Assembly: GCF_902859825.1 (NCBI RefSeq)
Contig: NZ_CADIKB010000030.1
Span: forward strand, 22,706-86,705
Origin: Paraburkholderia phenoliruptrix
GTDB lineage: Bacteria; Pseudomonadota; Gammaproteobacteria; Burkholderiales; Burkholderiaceae
Direction: 5' to 3'
Length of the DNA stretch: 64,000 nucleotides
Shown: positions 44,261 to 53,557 of the stretch, piece after piece
How positions within the stretch are numbered: position 1 is the stretch's first letter
How the letters are laid out: every line of letters starts with the position of its first letter
Program-made: the position numbers and the translations under genes
Notes under the pieces: generated by a model
The model's input: only the letters and a program-made list of their open reading frames with translations
What the model was told of the DNA's origin: nothing
Database searches by the model: none

Positions 44261-45250
44261 CTACATTCCCCATCTGAGCGATGGCGTATGCACACGGCTG
44301 TCCCAATGCCGCTTCATTTCGTCGTCCAGCACGCACAAGGTGATCGACGCGCCCGCCATCTCCAGCGACGTCGTGAGCGATCCGACTTGCACGCGCGCAA
44401 TGGCGAGCCCGCGCTGCTGCAGCCAGGCGCGTGTGGAATTGAACAACAGGTACAGTTCCCCGAGCGGCGTGCCGCCCAGCCCATTGATCAGGACCAGCAG
44501 CTCCGAGCCGTCCGCTGGTTTCAGATCGGCGACGATCGCCGTCAGCAGCTCCGCCGCGATCGCGTCGGCGGCGGCAAAGCGCGTTCGCCGCCGCCCTGGC
44601 TCGCCATGAATGCCGACGCCGACCTCCATTTCATCGTCGCCGATCTTGAACGTCAGGGTGCCCGCAGCGGGTACCGTGCAACTCGAAAACGCCACGCCCA
44701 TCGACGCCGTATGCTTGTTGATCCGGTCGCCGAATGCCTTGCATTGTTCGAGATCGGCGCCGCTCTCGGCGAGACTGCCCACCAGTTTCTCGACGATCAC
44801 GGCTCCCGCCACGCCGCGGCGGCCCGTCGTGTAGCTGGAATTTTCGACCGCGACGTCGTCGTTGATCAACACCATCGCATTCGGCAGCTCCGACATCTCG
44901 GACGCCATTTCGAAATTCATCAGGTCACCGGAATAATTCTTCACGATGAAGAGCGTGCCCGCGCCCGTGTCGACGGCCTTGGCGGCCGCCATCATCTGGT
45001 CGGGCGTCGGCGAGGTGAACACCTGGCCCGGGCACGCAGCATCCAGCATGCCGTAGCCAACGAAGCCGCTATGCAAAGGCTCGTGTCCCGAGCCGCCACC
45101 CGAAATGAGCGCGACCTTGCCGGGCTTCAGCGCCTTGCGCCGCACGAACACGGGCTCCTGATTGAGCACGACGAGATCGCCGTGCGCGGCGGCGAATCCG
45201 GCAAGGCTCTCGGTCAGAAAGTCGTCGACGTGGTTGATGAACTTTTTCAT
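44261..45250 (-). CDS. dhaK: Dihydroxyacetone kinase subunit K
   Basis: 329 residues from the ATG at 45250. It has GKVALISGGGSGHEPLHSGFVG (residues 44-65) and the His that forms a hemiaminal with dihydroxyacetone, His215 in GVGIHGEPG. It phosphorylates dihydroxyacetone together with DhaL. It starts 14 bp after dhaL. The open frame runs further upstream, but that part overlaps dhaL in another frame. No dhaM-like PTS gene is present in the window. Confidence 0.93.
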   Translation of the reverse strand: MKKFINHVDDFLTESLAGFAAAHGDLVVLNQEPVFVRRKALKPGKVALISGGGSGHEPLHSGFVGYGMLDAACPGQVFTSPTPDQMMAAAKAVDTGAGTLFIVKNYSGDLMNFEMASEMSELPNAMVLINDDVAVENSSYTTGRRGVAGAVIVEKLVGSLAESGADLEQCKAFGDRINKHTASMGVAFSSCTVPAAGTLTFKIGDDEMEVGVGIHGEPGRRRTRFAAADAIAAELLTAIVADLKPADGSELLVLINGLGGTPLGELYLLFNSTRAWLQQRGLAIARVQVGSLTTSLEMAGASITLCVLDDEMKRHWDSRVHTPSLRWGM

Positions 45251-45264
45251 GGCCTGCGCTCCTT

Positions 45265-45900
45265 TCACTCTCTGTCTTGCGCGAGCCGCGCGCATACCGC
45301 ACCGATCATCAACTGGCTCGACCGTGCGCCGGGATCGATGTGGCCGCGCGCACGCTCGCCGAGAAACGACGCACGCCCCTTGGTTGCGAGCATGTCGCGC
45401 GTCGCGAGCATGCCCTCTTCCGCGATCAGCGGCAGCGCATCGAGCACGGTTTCGGGCGCCGCCTTGCTGTCGGCCAGTTCCACGAAGCGTGACGCGACGG
45501 GAATCAGCACGTCCATCATCGTTTTGCTGCCGATGCCGGCCTTGCCGCGCTGCGTGACGGCATCCACTCCGGCAGCGAACATCTGCGCGGCGCCCTCCAC
45601 GCTCATCGTCTCTGCGTCCCCGGCGGCCTTCGCCATGCCGTGCAGCAGCGAGAAGAACAGCGGCCCCGACGAGCCGCCAACCGTCGACAGCAGTTTGGAC
45701 GCGGCCAGATCCAGCGCGGGTCCGATCAGCGCCGCTTCGATATCGGCGCGCATCGCGAAGAGCGCATCGACGCCCCGCAACAAGTTGAAGATGTGATCTC
45801 CGTCGCCGATCTGCTGATCGAGCGCGGCGATTTCGTCCGTGTGTTCCTTCAGCGTCGAATGCGCGGCTTCGATGCATGCCATGACCGTTTTCCCGTTCAT
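45265..45900 (-). CDS. dhaL: Dihydroxyacetone kinase subunit L
   Basis: 211 residues. The nucleotide-binding motif IGDGDHIFNLLRG (residues 31-43) with metal-binding Asp residues, and STVGGSSGPLFFSLL, are typical DhaL. It binds ADP/ATP for DhaK. Its ATG overlaps the end of the preceding ABC ATPase gene (ATGA), so kinase and transporter are one operon; the likely imported substrate is therefore a triose or polyol convertible to DHA. Confidence 0.93.
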   Translation of the reverse strand: MNGKTVMACIEAAHSTLKEHTDEIAALDQQIGDGDHIFNLLRGVDALFAMRADIEAALIGPALDLAASKLLSTVGGSSGPLFFSLLHGMAKAAGDAETMSVEGAAQMFAAGVDAVTQRGKAGIGSKTMMDVLIPVASRFVELADSKAAPETVLDALPLIAEEGMLATRDMLATKGRASFLGERARGHIDPGARSSQLMIGAVCARLAQDRE

Positions 45901-46916
45901 GCCGGAATCCTCCTGCCGTCGGAGCGGAAATAAAGAAGGCTGCGTGGAGGCAGCGACACGCCGACCGTTTGCCCCGGCATGAAATTGCGCTCGGTCATCG
46001 TCGTCGCCACGATGGGCGTGCCGTCGCGCTCCATGATCAGCAGGTGCCGCAGCGGCGAATATTCGAGCACGCGAAGGTTGAGCACGTCGCGCGTATCGGG
46101 CGCGTGCAGCACGATGTCCTCCGGCCGGATTGCGACCGTCGAGGTGTCCGCCGGCATCGCCGAGGAATCAAACAACGCGCGCGGCAGCAGGTTGATAGGC
46201 GGCGAGCCGAGCCGTTGCGCCGCGCCGAGCGAAGCCGGGTTGCCATACACTTCGCGCGGCGCGCCCATCTGCACGATACGGCCTTGTTCGAGTATGCCGA
46301 TGCGGTCGGCAAGCGTGGTCGCCTCGACCTGATCGTGCGTCACGTAGATGATCGTCGCGCCGATCGAGCGATGCAGCCGCTTCAGTTCGATCCGCAGCTC
46401 CTCGCGCAACTTCGCATCGAGCGACGACAGCGGCTCGTCCATCAGAAACACCTTGGGCTGACGCACGAGCGCGCGTCCGATAGCCACGCGCTGCATCTCG
46501 CCCCCCGACAGACGCGTCGCCAGATTGCCGAGTTTCGACTCGAGATGCAGCATCTGCGCGACCGCCTGCACGCGCGCGGCGACTTCCGCCTCGCTCACGC
46601 GCCGCCGCGGGGAGCGCAACGGAAACGCCAGGTTGCCGAACACGGTCAGATGCGGATAAAGCGAGTACTGCTGAAAGATGAACGCGACGTCGCGGTCCGC
46701 GGGATGCATCTGCGTCGCGGCCGCGCCGTCGATGAATATCTCGCCCTCGTCAGGCCGTTCCAGACCGGCAATGAGCCGCAACGTGGTGGTCTTGCCCGCG
46801 CCGCTCGGCCCGAGCAACACCACGAACTCGCCCTCCTTCACGTCAATCGACACGTCATCCACCGCGACGATATCGCCGAAACGCTTCGTCACCGCCTCCA
46901 GGCGAATCTCAGACAT
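45897..46916 (-). CDS. Sugar/polyol ABC transporter ATPase (second of pair)
   Basis: 339 residues of the MalK/UgpC type. Walker A GPSGAGKTT (residues 36-44), signature LSGGEMQRVAIGRAL, Walker B VFLMDEPLSSLDAK, and a C-terminal TOBE domain. It pairs with the next ATPase, the two-ATPase arrangement known in the rhizobial glycerol transporter (GlpST). The C-terminus overlaps dhaL by 4 bp and the start overlaps the preceding gene by 8 bp. Confidence 0.9.
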   Translation of the reverse strand: MSEIRLEAVTKRFGDIVAVDDVSIDVKEGEFVVLLGPSGAGKTTTLRLIAGLERPDEGEIFIDGAAATQMHPADRDVAFIFQQYSLYPHLTVFGNLAFPLRSPRRRVSEAEVAARVQAVAQMLHLESKLGNLATRLSGGEMQRVAIGRALVRQPKVFLMDEPLSSLDAKLREELRIELKRLHRSIGATIIYVTHDQVEATTLADRIGILEQGRIVQMGAPREVYGNPASLGAAQRLGSPPINLLPRALFDSSAMPADTSTVAIRPEDIVLHAPDTRDVLNLRVLEYSPLRHLLIMERDGTPIVATTMTERNFMPGQTVGVSLPPRSLLYFRSDGRRIPA

Positions 46917-48036
46917 ACGCGCCTCCGTTGCCGTTGCCGCTGCCGTTACCGTTGAAGGCCATCTGCCGCGCAGCGCCGGGCAGCAGCTTGCCGTTCGCCG
47001 CGTCGTACAGGAGCGTGCGCGCCTCCCGAAACGACAGCCCGACCTGCGATCCCGCCGCCCGTCCTTCGTCCTTGCCGACGCGCACGCGCATCCCGCCGAG
47101 CGCCGTTTCGACGACCAGAATCTGATGCGAGCCGAGATACTCGTCGGCGATCACGCGGCCACGCAACGCACTGCGCTCGTCGATCACGACATGCTCGGGG
47201 CGCACGCCGAGCAGCGCTTTCGCAGTGCCCGCACCGGTGCGCGGCACGGCTACGGTCACGCCGCCCAGCGCGACGGATTCAGCGCCCGCTTCGACGCCGC
47301 TGTCCACCGCGAGGAAATTCATCGGCGGACTGCCGATAAAGCCGCCGACGAACACACTCGCAGGAAAGTGATAGACCTCATGCGGCGACGCGGACTGCAG
47401 CACTTCACCCCTGTTCATCACGACGATGTCGTCGGCCATTGCCATCGCTTCGCGTTGATCGTGCGTGACGTAGACCGTCGTTGCGTTGAGCGCGTTATGC
47501 AGCTTGCGCAGCTCGAGACACATCAGTTCTCGGAAGTCCGCGTCGAGCGTGCCGAGCGGCTCGTCCATCAGAAACGCCTTCGGATGCCGCACGATCGCGC
47601 GCCCTAGGGCGACACGTTGACGGTCGCCGCCCGACAGCCCGCCCGTCTTCCGGTCCAGCAAACCTTCGATGCGAAGCATATGCGCGGCCGCGTCGACACG
47701 AGCCGCAATCTCGCGGCGCGTAATACCCTCGTTCTTCAGCGGAAATGCGATGTTGTTACGCACCGTCATATGCGGATACAGCGCGAACATTTGGAACACG
47801 AAGGCAATGTCGCGTTGACGCGCCCGCAGTCCCGTCACGTCTTCGCCGTCGATCAGAATCTGGCCCGAGGTCGGCAGTTCGAGCCCGGCGATCATGCGCA
47901 ACGTCGTCGTCTTGCCGCAGCCGGAAGGTCCGAGCAGCACCACGAAGCGGCCGTTGCCCACAGTGAGATTCGTATCGCGCACGGCGGTGAAATCGCCGAA
48001 GCGTTTATGAAGGTTGGAGAGTACGATCGTCGACAT
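46909..48036 (-). CDS. Sugar/polyol ABC transporter ATPase (first of pair)
   Basis: 375 residues, MalK type. Walker A GPSGCGKTT, signature LSGGDRQRVALGRAI, Walker B AFLMDEPLGTLDAD, and a TOBE domain. It ends in a Gly/Asn-rich tail (NGNGSGNGNGG). It follows a small membrane-protein gene by 3 bp. Intact, but the operon's permease and binding protein are damaged. Confidence 0.9.
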   Translation of the reverse strand: MSTIVLSNLHKRFGDFTAVRDTNLTVGNGRFVVLLGPSGCGKTTTLRMIAGLELPTSGQILIDGEDVTGLRARQRDIAFVFQMFALYPHMTVRNNIAFPLKNEGITRREIAARVDAAAHMLRIEGLLDRKTGGLSGGDRQRVALGRAIVRHPKAFLMDEPLGTLDADFRELMCLELRKLHNALNATTVYVTHDQREAMAMADDIVVMNRGEVLQSASPHEVYHFPASVFVGGFIGSPPMNFLAVDSGVEAGAESVALGGVTVAVPRTGAGTAKALLGVRPEHVVIDERSALRGRVIADEYLGSHQILVVETALGGMRVRVGKDEGRAAGSQVGLSFREARTLLYDAANGKLLPGAARQMAFNGNGSGNGNGGAYV

Positions 48037-48039
48037 GAC

Positions 48040-48234
48040 TCACTCCGGAAAGTGGCTGGTCACGACGAAAGCCAGCGCACCCACCAGAATCACGGGGAAC
48101 GACCAGGTGTACAGATCGACCGTGAATGGCTGGACGAGCATCGCAATGCCGAGGCTGATCAGCACCGTCGAGGCGCCCTCGCCGTAGCGCCTGCGGAACA
48201 GGCGGCGACGCGGCATGGCAGGTTGGACTTTCAT
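48040..48234 (-). CDS. Small membrane protein of the ABC transporter operon
   Basis: 64 residues with an Arg-rich start (PRRRLFRRRYGEG) and two hydrophobic segments, ending in VVTSHFPE. The start overlaps the preceding permease by ATGA and the next ATPase begins 3 bp after. Small membrane ORFs lie at this place in sugar/glycerol ABC operons; the function is unknown. Confidence 0.75.
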   Translation of the reverse strand: MKVQPAMPRRRLFRRRYGEGASTVLISLGIAMLVQPFTVDLYTWSFPVILVGALAFVVTSHFPE

Positions 48235-49184
48235 TTGCGCACCGCTCCAAAGGTGATGCCGCGCAACAGGTGCTTGCGCAGCACGACGGTAAAGATCAAG
48301 ATGGGCAGCACGAACAGGGTCGTGGCTGCCGCGACGGCTGGCCAGTCCTGCCCGCCCTCGCCGATGATGAACGGAATGAACGGCGGCATGGTTTGCGCGT
48401 CGCCGCTCGTCAGCAGCAAGGCGAATGCGTATTCGTTCCATGCAAAGATCAGGCAGAAAATCGCCGTCGCCGCAATGCCGGTGATCGCCTGCGGCAGCAC
48501 GACCTTGACGAACGCCTGCAGCCGCGTGTATCCGTCGACGAGCGCCGCTTCCTCGTATTCACGCGGAATTTCGTCGATGAAGCCCTTGAGCAGCCACACT
48601 GCCAGCGACACGTTCACTGCGGTCTACAGCACGATCATGCCCAGGTAGCTGTCGGCGAGCCCTAGCGCCCGGTACATCAGATAGATGGGAATGGCCACGG
48701 CGATGGGCGGCATCATCCGCGTGGACAGAATGAAGAACAGCAGATCGTCGGCGAGCGGAACCTTGAAGCGCGAGAACGCATAGGCGGCGAGCGTGCCGAA
48801 AAACACCGCGAGAAAGGTCGAACCAAAACCGATCACAAGCGAATTGACGAAACGCGGCAGGACTTTCGACGGCCCCGCGATCACCATATTGCGCTTTCGC
48901 ACATCGCGGTCGTACCAGTTCTCTGCGGGCGGCAAACTGGCGATAAACTCCGGCGTCTGCCGCGAGCGGATCGTGAAGAGGTTCACGTAGCCTTCCATCG
49001 ACGGATGAAACACGACCACGGGCGGATACGCAATCGCGTCTTCCTGTGTCTTGAAGCTCGTCATAATGATCCAGACGATCGGCAGTGTCGCAATCAGCGC
49101 ATAGGCGATCACGACGACGGCGGCCAATCTCCTGCTGCGCGGCGATGCAGCCACCACCGACTGTTGAAGTGCAAGGTCTGTCAT
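48231..49184 (-). pseudogene. Sugar ABC transporter permease (MalG type) with in-frame amber stop
   Basis: Starts at the ATG at 49184 (ATGA overlap with the first permease) and reads as a MalG/UgpE permease to SYLGMIVL. TAG at 48624-48626 interrupts the frame. The same frame continues with TAVNVSLAVWLLKGFIDEIP and the EAA loop (EYEEAALVDGYTRLQAFVKVVLP) to 48231. A Tyr codon is expected at the stop, so one base change explains it. Without the EAA loop the permease cannot couple to its ATPases, so it is probably dead unless read through. A sequencing error is possible. Confidence 0.85.
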
Positions 49185-50137
49185 CGCTGTTTCACCCGGT
49201 TGAGCGCCTTCACATAGATATTGGCCGCACCGAACACGACGACGAACAGAATGATCGCCAGCGCGGACGAGTAACCCGTCTGCCACTTCTCCAAGGCTGC
49301 GCGCTTGAGCGTGATCGACACCGTTTCCGTCACCGAGCCCGGCCCGCCGGACGTCAGCAGATTCACCATGTCGAACATCTTGAAGTTCTCGATACCGCGA
49401 AACAGAATCGCGAGCATCAGGAACGGCAGCGTCATCGGCAGCGTGATCGACCAGAACTGCCGCCACGGCGACGCGCGATCGACTTCGGCCGCTTCGTAGA
49501 TGTAGTCCGGAATCGAACGCAATCCCGCAAGGCAGATCAGCATGACGTAGGGCGTCCACATCCACGTATCGACCATCATGATCGTCCACGGCGCGAGCGG
49601 TACGTCGCCGATCATCTGGAACGAGTTGGGCGCAATGCCCGTAAAAAAGCTGACGATGTCGTTGAAAAGACCCGTTTGCGGCTGCAGCAGAAAGGTCCAG
49701 AAGTTGCCGACAACAGCGGGCGACAGCATCATCGGCAGCAGAATCAGCGTGGTCCAGAAACTATGGCCGCGGAACTGACGGTTAATCAGCAGCGCGAGCC
49801 CGAAGCCGAGCAGCACCTCGAGCCCGACCGACCAGAACACGAAGCGCGCCGTCACCTGCATTGCGTACCAGATGTCTTCGTCGGTGAGTATGTCCGTGTA
49901 ATTGCTGATGCCGACGTTGCGCGCGGGCACACTCGGCATGTTCGACTTGAAGTTCGTGAACGAAAGCCGTAATGCCCAGATCAACGGAAAAATGTTGATG
50001 GCGAGCAGCAGCACGATGGTCGGAAGAATGAACAGCCACGCGATGGTGCGATCAGACAGTCCATGCAGGCGCGCGCCCGCGCGCGTCCGCGTTTTTGTCT
50101 GCAACCCTTCCGCAGGAAAAGGCTTGTTTGCCAACAT
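49181..50137 (-). CDS. Sugar ABC transporter permease (MalF type)
   Basis: 318 residues, six membrane helices, with the EAA loop (IYEAAEVDRASPWRQFWSITLPMTLP) near residue 215. It is the first permease of the pair, with about 30 extra N-terminal residues. The ATG at 50137 follows the binding-protein remnant by 82 bp; this gap contains a 10-bp tandem repeat (GCGTTCATGT, 2.6 copies, 50191-50216). Confidence 0.9.
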   Translation of the reverse strand: MLANKPFPAEGLQTKTRTRAGARLHGLSDRTIAWLFILPTIVLLLAINIFPLIWALRLSFTNFKSNMPSVPARNVGISNYTDILTDEDIWYAMQVTARFVFWSVGLEVLLGFGLALLINRQFRGHSFWTTLILLPMMLSPAVVGNFWTFLLQPQTGLFNDIVSFFTGIAPNSFQMIGDVPLAPWTIMMVDTWMWTPYVMLICLAGLRSIPDYIYEAAEVDRASPWRQFWSITLPMTLPFLMLAILFRGIENFKMFDMVNLLTSGGPGSVTETVSITLKRAALEKWQTGYSSALAIILFVVVFGAANIYVKALNRVKQR

Positions 50138-50219
50138 GCCCAGATCCTTGAGTTCGCGGACCGCCAGGATAAACCGGCTTAGCGGTCCGCGCGTTCATGT
50201 GCGTTCATGTGCGTTGAGG

Positions 50220-51201
50220 CTAGTTCTTCCCTTCCGCCTTGAAGACCTTGTTCCAGTCCTTGACGAGCAGATCGAGCGCTTCTTTCGAAGTCCCCTTGTC
50301 GGCCACTACATAGTCGTGCACGCGCTTTTGCATGTCGAGCAGCAACTCGGCATACGCAGGCTCGGCCCAGAAGTCCTTGACGATCGACATCGACTTCAGG
50401 AAGGCCGGCGCAAAGGGCGCGCTCTTCGGAAAGTCCGGCGCGTCCACCACCGACTTCGCCGCCGAGTATCCGCCAAGTTGCCACCACTTCTTCTGCACGT
50501 CGGCTTGCGCAAACCACTTGATGTATTCGAGCGCGTCAGCCCTGTGATCCGAGTAGGACACGACCGAAATGCCCTGCCCGCCAAGCTGCGTGAACTGCTT
50601 CGTTTCCTTTGGATTGACGAAGAAGCCGATCTTGTCGCCGCCGACATTGGGGTCCTTGTACAGGCCGGGGAAGAAGGCGAACCAGTTCATCTGCATCGCG
50701 ACCTGCCCCGACTTGAACGCATCGAGTCCTTCCTGCATGTAGGCGTTCGTCATGCCGGGCGCGGTGCAGCACTTGTAAAGCGCCTTATAGAATTCGAGCC
50801 CCTTGACGGCGCCTGGCGAATTTACGAAGCCGTCGAGGTGATACGGTTTCTTGGGGTCCTGGTATTCGAAACCGTAGTTGTAGAGCATGTTGGTCACGCC
50901 CATCGTGATCCCTTCCGAGCCGCGCTCCGTAAAGACATACACGCCATATACGGTTTTGCCGTCGATCTTGCGCCCCTGGAAGAACTCGGCGGTCTGCTTG
51001 AGTTCGTCCATCGTGGTGGGCGGTTCGAGTTCACGCTTGTACTTCTGCTTGAACTCCGCGCGCAGCTCCGGCCTGGCAAACCAGTCCTTGCGGTAGGTCC
51101 AGCCTACTGCGTCCGCCATCGCAGGCAGCGCCCAGTAATCCGGCGTGTCCTTCGGCCATTCCGCGTAGCCGACGACAGTCGCCGGCACGAAGTCGAGGGG
51201 C
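50220..51201 (-). pseudogene. Sugar ABC transporter substrate-binding protein, 5'-truncated by the transposon
   Basis: The frame encodes the middle and C-terminal parts of an extracellular solute-binding protein (YWALPAMADAVGWTYRKDWF, then GGQGISVVSYSDH). The signal peptide and the first hundred or so residues are missing. Coding homology stops at the transposon end at 51202. The open frame continues ten codons into the terminal inverted repeat, giving an ATG at 51230 and a chimeric N-terminus without signal peptide. The product cannot be a working periplasmic receptor. Confidence 0.85.
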
Positions 51202-51254
51202 GGCCGGGATTCGCAAAAAATCCGCCACATGTCAATCTAAGCGGCTGATTTGAA
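51202..51254 (+). repeat. Left terminal inverted repeat of the Tn3-family element
   Basis: 53 bp matching the reverse complement of 63767-63819 at 48 positions. It contains an ATG (minus strand, 51230) that now starts the truncated binding-protein frame. Confidence 0.93.
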
Positions 51255-51378
51255 CGGGAAATCGACCTTCCGGGAAATTGCCCCTGCGAAGGACGTCGGT
51301 GGTGTTGGGGCGACTTCAATAGTGCACGCTAAGGACGGCCGCAGCGTCGCGCTCGCGCCTCATCGGGCGACAGGCTGG

Positions 51379-51867
51379 CTAGACTTGCGGTGTCCGCGTT
51401 GAGGAATTGTGCCCTGCCAGCCGGGCCAGTGCATCGGCCACATATACTCGGGGCCGCGGACGCTTCGAACTAATCCACCACGGCGAACCTTGCCGCCGAT
51501 ACCACTTCCAGCCGTTCGCCGCCGTGATTTGCATGCCCCGATCGGGGCACACCCCATCGGCGATGTCTTCGTAGTACAGGCGCATCGCCATACGCTGTCG
51601 CCATAGGCGGCGCACGTCCCAACCGATCACACACAGCGTCGCCGCCCATAACCCGGCCTCCATCAATAGCGGCCAGGTGCTACCCAGCGCCTGCACGGCG
51701 AGCCGGCAGACAATCGTTTCCCATATTGCACACAGCACCATAGCGGTCCAGCACAGGTACAGCACGGCATTGCGCCGATGCCGCTCCCATCGGCCCGCTT
51801 TGCGTGCTGCCCGCTCGATTTCGTGCCACGGATCACGCATGCGCGCACGATGGCCGGGCCATTTCAT
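51379..51867 (-). CDS. Unknown membrane protein at the end of the T6SS cassette
   Basis: 162 residues from the ATG at 51867, overlapping the Tla3-like gene by ATGA; the longer open frame is not coding. Two to three membrane helices (residues 31-85) and a basic Trp/Tyr-rich soluble tail (YEDIADGV, GWKWYRRQGSPWW). I recognise no family. As the last gene of a tight effector operon it may help effector loading or immunity. The 120 bp between it and the left repeat holds no gene. Confidence 0.7.
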   Translation of the reverse strand: MKWPGHRARMRDPWHEIERAARKAGRWERHRRNAVLYLCWTAMVLCAIWETIVCRLAVQALGSTWPLLMEAGLWAATLCVIGWDVRRLWRQRMAMRLYYEDIADGVCPDRGMQITAANGWKWYRRQGSPWWISSKRPRPRVYVADALARLAGHNSSTRTPQV

Positions 51868-53270
51868 ACGCGGTTCCTGTACAGGCTGGCATAGAAGTCG
51901 TCGGTTGTCGCGCGCCGGCACAGCAGCGCCCCGCCCATCTGAACCGGAACCATCAGGACCACCGTCGCCAGCACGGACCAGCCCACCCATGGCCTCATGC
52001 CGCCCAGCGTGTCGGCCCCGAACAGCATCAGGCAGGCGACGCCCACGATACCAAGGGTGGTAGAGATGCTGAGCATCCGGTAATACTCAGGCTCGACGGG
52101 TTCGACCGGCGCGAGCTGGGTACCCACCAGGTTCAATTGCACCCCGCGCGGCGTCGGCGTGGCGACCAGTTGCACACCCTGGCCGTGCCGCACCATCTGC
52201 GCGGCCAGCGCATGCAGCAGCAGCTGACTGACTGGTCCCGGTTCGCCGATTGCTTCATCCAGGTCGTGCACCGGGAGATCGAGTCCGTTGTCCTTGACGG
52301 CGGACGCGGTGGCATGCCGAGACTGGCCTGGCAGTCCGCTCATCCACAGGTGTTTGATTCGCTCGGACGGCGCCTGTTGCGCACGCAGCAAGGCGGCCAG
52401 CGCGTCCATGACCTCATCGGTCTCGGCCGTGATCGGCCGGAACAGATACGCGAGCGGCTTAAGCGTGCCCCGGTATGTGGCCACCACGTCGGAGGAAGTG
52501 GTCAGCAGCGCGACGGCGGCCTCGGACCACGCCGGCGTCTGGTCGGGCGCATGCAACTGGCAGGCAAGAATAAGCTGGAAATCCGACGACGGACGGTCTT
52601 TATCCAGCCAAGGCTCGACCAACGACAGCGGCGCGTCGAGCGACACCCACGAGGAGGTAACGAGATCCGGCAGGCGCAGTCGCTGCCAAAGTTGCTTCAG
52701 CTCCGTCAAATCATCCTGTCCGGCCGATTGCAGGCAGATGTGCAGCGAGCGGCTACGCCCGATCGCGGCGATCTTGGCAAGCAACGGCGTCAACAGACCG
52801 GTGAGCACTGCTTCGAGCCGCGCTTCGCTGGAGGCTTGATCCTGGTTCGCCAGCGCAAGTCGCTTGCCGGCATTCGCAGGTCGCGGGCCTTCGAGGCCCA
52901 GCATTCGTTCGCCTAGCTCGACCTCCGGCGTAAGCGTCATGCCAGCGACAATGACGACGCGCCAATGCGCCCAGCGCCGCCAGCGCGCCTGCCAATCCCG
53001 GCACAGGTAGTTCCACCAATCGATGTCATTGGCCTCCTGCTCGTAGCCGTTGTAGACGATCCCGCATACCGCGACACTCAGCGCCAGCGGCAGGACCAGC
53101 AGTCGAACGAAAAAATCTCCGGATGCAACCGGATGCGGCCCCCAGGTCAACACCGTGATAACGGCACCGGCGATCTGAATGACGATGAAAATGGCGAGGC
53201 CAATCCACAGCGGCGGCGGCTTGCCACAGGTGCGCGTCGACGGCTGCCGCATGTGCCAGTTCAAGCTCAT
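51864..53270 (-). CDS. Tla3-like (DUF2875) T6SS lipase adaptor
   Basis: 468 residues from the ATG at 53270, in an ATGA overlap with the PAAR gene. Two N-terminal membrane helices (about 20-75), a soluble middle region, and two C-terminal helices. The order lipase, immunity, PAAR, this protein and the general pattern point to the DUF2875/Tla3 family, which helps load Tle3 onto VgrG in E. coli. I recognise it mostly by context and overall architecture rather than a strict motif. Confidence 0.65.
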   Translation of the reverse strand: MSLNWHMRQPSTRTCGKPPPLWIGLAIFIVIQIAGAVITVLTWGPHPVASGDFFVRLLVLPLALSVAVCGIVYNGYEQEANDIDWWNYLCRDWQARWRRWAHWRVVIVAGMTLTPEVELGERMLGLEGPRPANAGKRLALANQDQASSEARLEAVLTGLLTPLLAKIAAIGRSRSLHICLQSAGQDDLTELKQLWQRLRLPDLVTSSWVSLDAPLSLVEPWLDKDRPSSDFQLILACQLHAPDQTPAWSEAAVALLTTSSDVVATYRGTLKPLAYLFRPITAETDEVMDALAALLRAQQAPSERIKHLWMSGLPGQSRHATASAVKDNGLDLPVHDLDEAIGEPGPVSQLLLHALAAQMVRHGQGVQLVATPTPRGVQLNLVGTQLAPVEPVEPEYYRMLSISTTLGIVGVACLMLFGADTLGGMRPWVGWSVLATVVLMVPVQMGGALLCRRATTDDFYASLYRNRV

Positions 53271-53524
53271 TCGATCGAGACTCCCGACGAGCCGGCGATC
53301 ACGTAACTTCCGCACTGCGTGCGGCAGCCATCGACGACACCCGGTCGATCTCCGTCGAACAGGTCATCGCCAGCCTCGATGATCGGATTGTCGCCACGCT
53401 CGGGGCACGACACCAGGTCGTAAAGCAGCGCGGCCGGACGGCCTTCGAGCTCGAACGTGGACGAAGCAGTGATGACCTTGCCCCCGTGACTGGTGGCGTC
53501 GCCCAGGCAAACGGGATTCTTCAT
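53267..53524 (-). CDS. PAAR-domain spike-tip protein
   Basis: 85 residues with PAAR repeats: VCLGDATSHGGKVITAS near the start and the C-terminal GCRTQCGSYVIAGSSGVSIE. PAAR proteins form the sharp tip on the VgrG trimer. This one has no effector extension, so it acts as a plain tip. Located 33 bp after the immunity gene and overlapping the next gene by 4 bp. Confidence 0.9.
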   Translation of the reverse strand: MKNPVCLGDATSHGGKVITASSTFELEGRPAALLYDLVSCPERGDNPIIEAGDDLFDGDRPGVVDGCRTQCGSYVIAGSSGVSIE

Positions 53525-53557
53525 GTGGTGGTCCTTGCAGGAGGAAGGCCGCGCGCG

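Noticed and set aside
50191..50216. GCGTTCATGT tandem repeat as a regulatory iteron
   Set aside because: Only 2.6 copies in a short spacer between two genes of one operon; replication slippage is a simpler explanation.
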